Shown here piece by piece: positions 9,789-15,818 of a stretch of DNA of 64,000 nt (position 1 is its first letter; each line of letters opens with the position of its first letter). Made by a program: the position numbers and the translations under genes. Origin of the DNA: Shewanella gelidimarina (lineage in GTDB: Bacteria > Pseudomonadota > Gammaproteobacteria > Enterobacterales > Shewanellaceae); NCBI RefSeq assembly GCF_023283945.1, contig NZ_JAKIKW010000001.1, positions 112,807 to 176,806 on the forward strand. The letters are read 5' to 3'. The notes under the pieces are model-generated. The model did no database searches. It was not told the DNA's origin and was given only the letters and a program-made list of their open reading frames with translations.

Positions 9789-10166
9789 ATGAAACAAGTT
9801 AATTTACAAGATCCTCATGTTGTAAGAATCGGAGTGACAACTGTTCTAAATATCTTGGCTAAATGGCAATGTAGCAAACAGCAGGTTAGATGTTTGCTAT
9901 TACTACCCGCTGGTTCTGAGTTTCAAGACATAGAGTCAATGATCTTTAGTCATGAACAACAAGAGCGGGTTAGTTACATATTGAATATCCATGCCGGTTT
10001 AAGGACTGTTTTTAACAATCCCAAAAACATTTATGGTTTCATGAATATGAGTAACCATAACAGTCCATTCAATGGTGAGAAGCCAATCGATTTTTTAACT
10101 AATGGCGAGAATGCAGAATTTGAACCTGTTATTAGCTCCATTGATAGTCTAGGCATACCTAAGTGA
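9789..10166 (+). CDS. Solo MbcA/ParS/Xre-like antitoxin-type protein
   Basis: This 125-residue protein has an N-terminal helix-turn-helix-like segment (LNILAKWQCSKQQVRCLL, about residues 20-37). A C-terminal region with VFNNPKNIYGFMN and FNGEKPIDFL resembles the toxin-binding domain of MbcA/ParS/Xre antitoxins (DUF2384). In that family the partner is usually an adjacent RES-domain toxin, and none is visible here. A GAGG motif precedes the ATG. Its 3' end overlaps by 8 bp the 3' end of the convergent helicase extension. It may be an orphan antitoxin, an addiction-breaker or a repurposed regulator. The family assignment is by pattern and moderately sure. Confidence 0.6.
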   Translation: MKQVNLQDPHVVRIGVTTVLNILAKWQCSKQQVRCLLLLPAGSEFQDIESMIFSHEQQERVSYILNIHAGLRTVFNNPKNIYGFMNMSNHNSPFNGEKPIDFLTNGENAEFEPVISSIDSLGIPK

Positions 10167-10749
10167 AACTCGGCTTTTTCTGAAGTCCTGATATGACAAA
10201 TGTAGTATTTTGTTTTAATAGGTTCATCAATAGCTCAGAGTTTTGTACTATCACGGTTTGATCTTGTTGTGTCTTACCGAATTGATTGAGAAATTCAGAG
10301 TCGACTACCTCGTAAAGTCTCTTTAGCCAAAAGCGTTTTGTTTCAGGTCGTAGCTGCTGACTACCAACAACCAAGTAGCCTTTGAGAGCTAAATGCGCTA
10401 TTAAACTACTTGATATGCCCTGCAATGCGGGTTCATGTTTGCTAAATAGAGTTCGGTACACTCCAGTCGTGATGTATGGGGTTGTATCTTGATTCATATA
10501 ATATTTTTCAGTTATCAGCTGGTATATAAAATCTGTATTTCGATAAATAAGCGAGATATTGGAATGTGATTTATCAAGATTTGAAAGCAATAATTTATAC
10601 TCAGGTGTTGCTGAATATCCAGCAACAGTAATGTGCTCATGGCTTTGTAGTAAGACCTGCTTACCGGCTTCTCTATTGATTACTGGTAGATGTAACTCTA
10701 TAGCCGAATCAACCTGTTTAAGTGTTTTTGTATACGCATATTCCGTGTC
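10159..10749 (-). CDS. C-terminal extension of the helicase, read by probable +1 frameshift
   Basis: This 196-codon open frame starts immediately after the helicase stop, displaced by +1, and has no ATG or GTG start. The only ordinary alternative start is a TTG at 10588-10590, which would leave 143 residues and cut through what looks like one continuous segment (ITVAGYSATPEYKLLLSN). The N-terminal part has a beta-strand-like HITVAGYS and SNISLIYRN pattern reminiscent of PLD-like folds, but I cannot see a catalytic HKD, so I assign no function. Read together with the helicase it would give a protein of about 662 residues. Separate initiation from the TTG remains possible. Confidence 0.55.
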   Translation of the reverse strand, partial: DTEYAYTKTLKQVDSAIELHLPVINREAGKQVLLQSHEHITVAGYSATPEYKLLLSNLDKSHSNISLIYRNTDFIYQLITEKYYMNQDTTPYITTGVYRTLFSKHEPALQGISSSLIAHLALKGYLVVGSQQLRPETKRFWLKRLYEVVDSEFLNQFGKTQQDQTVIVQNSELLMNLLKQNTTFVISGLQKKPSFT

Positions 10750-10756
10750 AAAATGG
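10747..10756 (-). promoter_or_regulatory. Candidate +1 ribosomal frameshift site CCA TTT TGA C
   Basis: On the minus strand the helicase frame ends CCA TTT TGA, and the next base is C. Slipping one base forward on TTT gives TTT (T) GAC and enters the 196-codon extension. This is the same geometry as the prfB (RF2) site CTT TGA C: a slippery U-rich P-site codon followed by the poor terminator UGAC. The internal Shine-Dalgarno stimulator of prfB is not visible. The remnant homologue at 9394 keeps CCA TTT TGA. Confidence 0.5.
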
Positions 10757-12148
10757 TGAGTCGAAGGTTGAAACGACTTGCTCTCTAAATCCGCCTGAAA
10801 AATCTAATGAATCGAAGCGTGGGCTGTTGTTACTTTGAGGGTTGGGATCTGACTCTTTGTTATTGTGAAACTCCGTAAAGGTGATTGAGCTGTCATCAAA
10901 GGCGGCGGATGCCTTAATCGTTTCGAGTTTAGACTCTTTCTTTTGACGTGATTGATCAACTGATTTAACTGGATCTCTTATGATCACATTTGAATCTGGT
11001 AGTTCGATATCAATTCGATATGCATAATTTACAAGCTTTGGTTCTGCAAAGGTATAGAACCAAGCCTCTTGATTAGAAGCTTGGCTTACCCGTAAAGTCC
11101 GACCTAATACCTGTCTAAAATAGAGCTCAGTTTTAACTCTACTAAGGTGGCAACAAACTTGTAAGCGAGGGATATCTGTACCTTCGCTAATCATTCCTAC
11201 ACTGACAATCCAGTTCGTTGTACTGCTTCTAAATGCATTGATTTTGAGCGAAGCTCGGTCTTCTTTATAGGTAACTATTTGGACGGTTTGAGCATATTCA
11301 TTCCTGAGAATATTTAGAATATATGAAGCGTGATTTATCGATGATGCGACGATAAGCCCTGCGGCATTAGGGTTGTCCTGTCTTATATCTTCAAGTTTTC
11401 TTGTCGCTAGGGTTAGGATATGTCTAATAGCTTCATCATTTTTGATTACCGACAGGTAAGACACTGATGAACCTTTAAGTAAATCTTCCAGACAATTGAA
11501 CATTTTGGTTTCATTTTCTTCGTCAGTAACTGAAATGTTTTCATTATCAATCAACACTATCTTAGGGCTGCGACATACACCGTCTGTTATTGCTTCTCTT
11601 AAGCCGTAAACATAGTCGCACTGTATTTGGTTGTCGGGATAAACATATCGAGATAGGGCAATTGGTGCCTTATCTGAGCGCCAAGGCGTACCAGTCAACG
11701 CTAAGGTGTAAGCTGCTTGATCTTGTATGTTGAGTAAGATCTCTTCCCCCCAAGCATTGGCATCTTCAAGAGTACTACCAGAGCAATGATGGATCTCATC
11801 AAAGATTACCAATACTCGATTTCTTTTAAGTAATTGCCAGAAATCCCCTTTAAAAGAAAGCATTCCTTGATAGGTATAAGAACAACCTACAGATCCAATT
11901 ACACCATCAAAGCGGCACTCCAACCGGTGTGAAAATGTTTTTTGAATACCTTGCGAGATGTTTACTGAAGGTGAAAAGCACAATACAAAATCGATAAGGT
12001 CTTGCTCAAACAATTCAGCTGCGACCTCTGCCCCCATAATCGTCTTACCAGCTCCAGGAGTTGCTAGACAGAGGAAGTGCCTTTGATTGGCATTAAAGTG
12101 TTCCAGAGCGCGATTGACGCACTCTGATTGCCATTGTCTTAATTGCAT
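10748..12148 (-). CDS. DEAD/DEAH-box (ResIII-type) superfamily 2 helicase
   Basis: This frame encodes a 466-residue helicase. Walker A is ATPGAGKT at about 29-36, motif II is DEIHH near residue 117, motif III-like LTGTPWRSD is near 151, and motif VI is RQVLGRTLR near 350. The protein ends in a low-complexity basic/acidic tail and the sequence FREQVVSTFDSPF. It resembles the helicase part of type III or type I restriction R subunits, without a visible nuclease. It lies 5 bp downstream of the 179-codon gene, and both face away from the XRE regulator. Continuation by +1 frameshift into 10159-10749 is likely. It is probably a defence component, but the system is not one I recognise. Confidence 0.85.
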   Translation of the reverse strand: MQLRQWQSECVNRALEHFNANQRHFLCLATPGAGKTIMGAEVAAELFEQDLIDFVLCFSPSVNISQGIQKTFSHRLECRFDGVIGSVGCSYTYQGMLSFKGDFWQLLKRNRVLVIFDEIHHCSGSTLEDANAWGEEILLNIQDQAAYTLALTGTPWRSDKAPIALSRYVYPDNQIQCDYVYGLREAITDGVCRSPKIVLIDNENISVTDEENETKMFNCLEDLLKGSSVSYLSVIKNDEAIRHILTLATRKLEDIRQDNPNAAGLIVASSINHASYILNILRNEYAQTVQIVTYKEDRASLKINAFRSSTTNWIVSVGMISEGTDIPRLQVCCHLSRVKTELYFRQVLGRTLRVSQASNQEAWFYTFAEPKLVNYAYRIDIELPDSNVIIRDPVKSVDQSRQKKESKLETIKASAAFDDSSITFTEFHNNKESDPNPQSNNSPRFDSLDFSGGFREQVVSTFDSPF

Positions 12149-12153
12149 TGGAG

Positions 12154-12693
12154 TTACTTCTGCTGATGCGTGATTACGGACTTGATAGCTTTGATCTGCC
12201 CAAGTAGTTTTGAGCTGTTTTCACGAGCAAGCATGTATTGAGACTCAAGGTGTTCCTTCATCTCTGGGAAGGATTTGTATAGCCGCATATATTCTTCTGA
12301 CTCTCCAATGCAGGCTAGCAGATCAACTTCAGATTGCTTGAGGCGTTCTTTTAGCAACTGGATAGCGTTTTTTTCGACACTATTAATCACCTTCGGTGTT
12401 TGCCCGACTTGACTGTGATTGGGTTCGATAGAAAAATTTGTTTGGTAGAACTGTTCTGACTTCTGGTATGTCGCAATTTTTGAATTAGCGCGTACATTTT
12501 TTTTCAGGATGCCTTTCTTAGTGAATCTGGTTACCTGTCGATAAATATATTTATAAGTTTCGCTAACACTTTGTTTACTCGTTGACGCAGTTTGAAAGGC
12601 ATCGCGTAACTGCACCACTTGGAAATTATTAAAGCTCTCGTCCTGGAGAATAGTATGCAACGTAGCGCATATTTTGATTGAAACTTTCGGCAT
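12154..12693 (-). CDS. Winged-helix / coiled-coil protein paired with the helicase
   Basis: This protein has 179 residues. The N-terminal 70 residues look like a winged helix-turn-helix, with a recognition segment YKYIYRQVTRFTKKGILKK. The C-terminal part from about residue 105 is a predicted coiled coil (KNAIQLLKERLKQSEVDLL and a later ENSSKLLGQIKAIK). I do not recognise the family. The gene is transcribed away from the XRE gene and ends 5 bp before the helicase start, so the two form an operon. A DNA- or end-sensing partner of the helicase is a reasonable guess, not a demonstrated role. Confidence 0.72.
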   Translation of the reverse strand: MPKVSIKICATLHTILQDESFNNFQVVQLRDAFQTASTSKQSVSETYKYIYRQVTRFTKKGILKKNVRANSKIATYQKSEQFYQTNFSIEPNHSQVGQTPKVINSVEKNAIQLLKERLKQSEVDLLACIGESEEYMRLYKSFPEMKEHLESQYMLARENSSKLLGQIKAIKSVITHQQK

Positions 12694-12756
12694 GACTTTC
12701 TCACAAGGGGGTTAATCACTAGTTCTTAGGTGTAGAAGAACATTATAAACTAAATG

Positions 12757-12784
12757 CGGATTATAATCCGTGGCTTTATAAGCC
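12757..12784. promoter_or_regulatory. Twin palindromes, probable operator of the XRE regulator
   Basis: CGGATTATAATCCG (12757-12770) is a perfect 14-bp palindrome, and GGCTTTATAAGCC (12772-12784) has perfect 5-bp arms around TAT. Both lie between the divergent 179-codon gene and the XRE gene. Adjacent dyads in such a divergent spacer are typical of restriction-modification controller (C) proteins. Confidence 0.6.
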
Positions 12785-12822
12785 GCAACTTTGGATAGTC
12801 TTTATCTTTAACGAGATGATAA

Positions 12823-13029
12823 ATGAAAGACTTAGCGATCCAATTTGGCTTGAAATTACGGAGCAAACGTAAAGAAATGGGAATATCTCAAGATAAATTG
12901 GCACTTTTAGCTGAGATTGATCGTAGTTATGCAGGAAGAATCGAACGTGGTGAAGTCAATATCACGCTAGAAAAAGCATACCAGTTGGCTGAAGTATTGG
13001 AGTGTGATGTTAGAGTGCTCTTGCCTTAA
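12823..13029 (+). CDS. Small XRE-family (controller-protein-like) regulator
   Basis: This 68-residue protein is essentially one HTH_3 domain. The parts are LRSKRKEMGISQDKLALLAE, then IDRSYAGRIERGE and ITLEKAYQLAEVL. The size and the RSYAGRIERGEVN recognition region are those of C proteins that time expression of restriction-modification operons. It diverges from the winged-helix/helicase operon, and tandem palindromes in the shared promoter suggest autoregulation and control of that operon. There is no methyltransferase nearby, so classical restriction-modification is not supported. Confidence 0.85.
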   Translation: MKDLAIQFGLKLRSKRKEMGISQDKLALLAEIDRSYAGRIERGEVNITLEKAYQLAEVLECDVRVLLP

Positions 13030-13063
13030 GATTTTTACACTTGTATGTACCCAGATAGTTGAG

Positions 13064-13369
13064 CTAGATGCTGAGATATCGAAATGAATCTAGCTGATTG
13101 AATTTCGCAAACTCCCGAGCTTCACCTTTTGTCCTGAAAGGATGTATATCAAGCTCTCGTAATTGTTCAATTGCTTTTCTTGGGCAAGAAACCATCCAAT
13201 CATTTTCACCACTCATGAAGCTTGTGGATGCTAATTTTACTGTACGAACTTCACCGTTATGAATAAACGTCTTTGTGAGCGATTCAATGTAATCTAATTC
13301 AGGGAGAACTTGCTGGCATTTAAGATCGTAGAATCTAGGGTCCGAGTGCATAGTAATCAAGAAGTACAT
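13064..13369 (-). CDS. Hypothetical protein (101 aa)
   Basis: I do not recognise this 101-residue protein. It has alternating hydrophobic and charged stretches, no signal peptide and no membrane segment. It contains ESLTKTFIHNGEVRTVKLA and a C-terminal helix rich in aromatic residues (EFAKFNQLDSFRYL). It lies 38 bp downstream of the 72-residue gene on the same strand and converges with the XRE gene 34 bp away. It is likely accessory cargo of the island. Confidence 0.5.
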   Translation of the reverse strand: MYFLITMHSDPRFYDLKCQQVLPELDYIESLTKTFIHNGEVRTVKLASTSFMSGENDWMVSCPRKAIEQLRELDIHPFRTKGEAREFAKFNQLDSFRYLSI

Positions 13370-13407
13370 AAATTAATTCTCAGTTACTATATCGTTATCC
13401 AATGATC

Positions 13408-13626
13408 CTACCGCGATTTGCTTACCCTGTTGGCTTCTAATACTTTTTTGAATGGTTTTGCTTGGTCTGGGAGTTTATGCCATCCCTTAAGAACACGTTC
13501 GGATGAGATGTCGAATTTTGCTAAAAACTCATCTGAATCTGCGCGGTAAATCAAGTAACCAAAGAATGGAGTATGTTCATCCACACCTAAGTTTTTTCGT
13601 ATCGTCTTAATATTCGGTTCGTCCAT
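13408..13626 (-). CDS. Hypothetical protein (72 aa)
   Basis: This 72-residue soluble protein has a good ribosome binding site (AGAGG five bases before the ATG on the minus strand). It contains an aromatic centre (FFGYLIYRADSDEFLAKFD) and a basic C-terminus (KVLEANRVSKSR). I do not recognise the family. Spacing suggests an operon with the 101-residue gene downstream. Confidence 0.5.
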   Translation of the reverse strand: MDEPNIKTIRKNLGVDEHTPFFGYLIYRADSDEFLAKFDISSERVLKGWHKLPDQAKPFKKVLEANRVSKSR

Positions 13627-13990
13627 AAAAACCTCTCAAAAATTCAAAAGTTTGAGCTAGCAAAGTTACATTAATTGGTTGATGTGAATGAGGCAAGCTT
13701 TAAGTGGTAACCTCCGTTTTCTAATTAATTTAAAGATTAGTGAGATTTAATGCTCTAACAAGCTTTTGCACCAAAACGAGTAAGAACGACGACTCTGCTA
13801 TACTCAATGTGTTTTAGTAAAATCTGGCTAATCAATTAGTATTTCCTTTAAGTACACTTGTATTTTGATAATCCGCAGTGGTAACTAAAGCTATATCATT
13901 CATAGTATTAACATAAGATTAATTTTGTTGACTAATTTTTTTTTGTAAATAGACTGAATAAATTCAGATCAACGATCTATAGAGATATAT
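13627..13990. other. AT-rich spacer with a 20-codon micro-ORF
   Basis: This 364-bp non-coding stretch lies between divergent small genes. It includes a micro-ORF at 13688-13750 starting MRQA, whose first 14 bp recur at 14601-14614. A run of T residues and AT-rich sequence before 13991 suggests a promoter for the 164-residue gene. Confidence 0.35.
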
Positions 13991-14485
13991 ATGACATTAT
14001 TAGAAGCCTTAACAGACTTAGCTGGCCTAGAATTGTTTATCTTAAATACTGCGTTTGAAATTGGTGTAAGTGAGGAATTCGAATCTAAGCCATTCAAGAG
14101 GCTCGATCTATTAGATAAGCTTGCCGAAGATCCGAGTTTTGCCATTGATAAATATAGAAACTTCAATTTTTTCAGAACTTTGATTGAGCTCGAAGTGTTA
14201 AAGAAAAGTAAAGGTAAGGATGTGTTTAAATTCACTAATAAAGCATTACGTATAATTTCAATGTTAAAAAATAAACAGATTATGTCTGAAAACAATTATC
14301 TTCATGAAGAAATATCACGAAATGAGGATCGTATTAAAGAGCTCCAACAAATACCCATAGAGTATAATAAGTTGTTAGCTCGACTGGGAGGTATGTTGAG
14401 TACTGAAAAGGCTAATATTAAACCTGTTGACTATGACCGCATCATGAACATTTTTAAACCATATGAAGGGGGGGCTCCGCAGTAG
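13991..14485 (+). CDS. Hypothetical helical protein, winged-helix-like N-terminus (164 aa)
   Basis: This is a 164-residue protein. The first 95 residues look like a winged helix domain (RNFNFFRTLIELEVLKKS, then VFKFTNKALRI). They are followed by a helical/coiled segment (NNYLHEEISRNEDRIKELQQ). There is no signal peptide. The layout (wHTH then coiled coil) is similar in plan to the 179-residue helicase partner, but I see no sequence homology. The function is unknown. It is the only plus-strand cargo gene between the XRE gene and the recombination module. Confidence 0.6.
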   Translation: MTLLEALTDLAGLELFILNTAFEIGVSEEFESKPFKRLDLLDKLAEDPSFAIDKYRNFNFFRTLIELEVLKKSKGKDVFKFTNKALRIISMLKNKQIMSENNYLHEEISRNEDRIKELQQIPIEYNKLLARLGGMLSTEKANIKPVDYDRIMNIFKPYEGGAPQ

Positions 14486-14602
14486 TAAATAAGCTCTATA
14501 AGATTGTACTAGATTGTTCAATCAAGACTCTGAGGTCGTTACTTTTGTAGCTTACGTAATTGTTTGCATGTGTACAAATTGCATACAAATAAAAGTGAGC
14601 GA

Positions 14603-14686
14603 ATGAGGCAAGCTAAGATTGCTTTTAACACCGTAATCTCTTTAATGATTATTGGTGTTTTAATGATATTTTCAAGTTTGGGTTAA
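14603..14686 (+). CDS. Candidate 27-residue hydrophobic micro-protein
   Basis: ATG at 14603 opens a 27-codon frame starting MRQAK and then a continuous hydrophobic stretch (VISLMIIGVLMIFSSLG), which would be one membrane helix. GTGAG lies just upstream. Size and composition resemble type I toxin peptides, but no antisense RNA promoter was identified. The first 14 bp (GAATGAGGCAAGCT) are shared with a micro-ORF at 13688. Confidence 0.3.
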   Translation: MRQAKIAFNTVISLMIIGVLMIFSSLG

Positions 14687-14780
14687 AGATAGAATTGAGT
14701 ATAAAGATATAACCTCTATGTTTAAATTGCTTAGGTTTTTCATGTGGATTAACAATGGACCCGATAACTGTTCTTGCTCA

Positions 14781-14856
14781 ACTTCGCGAAGTGGTTAACC
14801 AGAATGTTACAAAAAGATGAGGGTTACCCTTTAATATCAATATGTTATATTGATAT
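14781..14856. promoter_or_regulatory. Cluster of three palindromes upstream of the recombination module
   Basis: ACTTCGCGAAGT (14781-14792) is a perfect palindrome. AGGGT-T-ACCCT is at 14820-14830. ATATCAATAT-GTT-ATATTGATAT (14834-14856) has perfect 10-bp arms. They lie in a 410-bp gene-poor gap. They could be binding sites for island regulators or recombination accessory proteins. No U-tract follows, so they are not standard terminators. Confidence 0.45.
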
Positions 14857-14897
14857 GTTCGTAAACTCCTAGCAAGGGTGCCAAAACTACGCGAGCG

Positions 14898-15221
14898 TTA
14901 CAAAATTTGATTTAAGCGACCGTTGTTTAATGAAGAAAGATCGACCTGCAAACGTTCTACACCCAACCCCATTCGTTTCTTGTTAACACGTAACGTGGTC
15001 ACTAATCGCTGTTGGCTAATCTTTGAGAGGTGAATAAAGATAAAGTGTTCTAAATCTGCATCAGCAATAATGAGACCCGAGTTTAATTTATCGAAAGCCC
15101 GTTCAACCACTTCATTTTTACTACTGAAAGAACGATTGTTACGGCTAATGTTATCTAGCTGATTGCTCAACCACCGTAGCTGAACAGAGTGTTCTGTTTT
15201 TAGTAATTCAGCTTTTTTCAT
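14898..15221 (-). CDS. Small SE-associated protein, possible DNA-binding (107 aa)
   Basis: This 107-residue basic protein lies directly downstream of the four-gene recombination module. The N-terminus is helical (LRWLSNQLDNISRNNRSFSS), the C-terminus basic (RVNKKRMGLGVERLQ). It has no recognised family. Two near-identical dyads (AGTTAC-ACT-GTAA[C/T]T) sit 17-70 bp upstream of its start, which suggests an autoregulated DNA-binding protein. An AGAG motif precedes the ATG. It could be the element's own regulator or excision factor; this is inference. Confidence 0.55.
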   Translation of the reverse strand: MKKAELLKTEHSVQLRWLSNQLDNISRNNRSFSSKNEVVERAFDKLNSGLIIADADLEHFIFIHLSKISQQRLVTTLRVNKKRMGLGVERLQVDLSSLNNGRLNQIL

Positions 15222-15237
15222 ATAGTCTCTAATAAAT

Positions 15238-15290
15238 AGTTACACTGTAATTAATGATTTAGTACTAACACCCCTAGTTACACTGTAACT
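15238..15290. promoter_or_regulatory. Twin dyad operator upstream of the 107-residue gene
   Basis: The first site, 15238-15252, reads AGTTAC-ACT-GTAATT, and the second, 15276-15290, reads AGTTAC-ACT-GTAACT (perfect). They are 38 bp apart centre to centre, in the spacer between the srap-like gene and the 107-residue gene. A TTAGTACTAA palindrome lies between them. Confidence 0.55.
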
Positions 15291-15357
15291 ATAAGCCATT
15301 TCTATTGAAAATCTTTTTAGCCCACCTTAGATTCTCCAAGTATGGGCTTCAGTTATG

Positions 15358-15816
15358 TTACTTAATAGGTACAATGATACTTCGCTTTAATTTAACAAGC
15401 CCATCCCTAAGACTCGCATTTTCAAATTCTAAGTCATCAATTCTTGCTAAAGATTGCACTAACTTATCATTGAGGTGATGCTGTGCAGCAGCAAAGCTGG
15501 CGAGCTGTTCTCTTACTGCTAAGTACTTCTCTTTGTAGTTTTGTTTAATACGCTTCTGTTCATTGAGTTTAAGGCGTACTGATTGAATTTCAGGTTGAAC
15601 GTATTCGCCTTTTGCTTCAGCAATATCAACTTTGACCTGTTTAACTTTATCAACAAACTCAGGGTAGTAATAACCACTGCCATTACCTAGGTTCGCTTCT
15701 TCTTCAACAGCTCTAACACTTAGCTTTCGTGTAGCCAGAATGCGCTTAGGTTTACCCTGCGAAATACGCTCTAGTGCTGCCTCTAATAACAGTAATGTGT
15801 TTTCGCTCTTATTCAT
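15358..15816 (-). CDS. srap: Small coiled-coil recombination accessory protein (srap-like)
   Basis: This 152-residue protein is mostly alpha-helical with a long coiled coil (about residues 75-140). It is the last of four genes and starts 2 bp after the intB stop. Size, position and helical character match the small accessory protein (srap) at the end of the intA-tfp-intB-srap operon of strand-biased circularizing integrative elements. In those elements it assists the recombinases. I rely on synteny, since coiled coils give weak homology by eye. The N-terminal GKPKRILATRKLSVRAVEEE region is basic and may touch DNA. Confidence 0.7.
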   Translation of the reverse strand: MNKSENTLLLLEAALERISQGKPKRILATRKLSVRAVEEEANLGNGSGYYYPEFVDKVKQVKVDIAEAKGEYVQPEIQSVRLKLNEQKRIKQNYKEKYLAVREQLASFAAAQHHLNDKLVQSLARIDDLEFENASLRDGLVKLKRSIIVPIK

Positions 15817-15818
15817 AA

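Noticed and set aside
10159..10590. Independent 143-residue gene starting at TTG 10590
   Set aside because: No ribosome binding site was seen, and 53 open codons continuous with it lead straight back to the helicase stop. Kept only as an alternative.
10748..13029. Classical type II or III restriction-modification system
   Set aside because: Controller-like XRE and a ResIII-type helicase are present, but there is no methyltransferase and no recognisable restriction nuclease.
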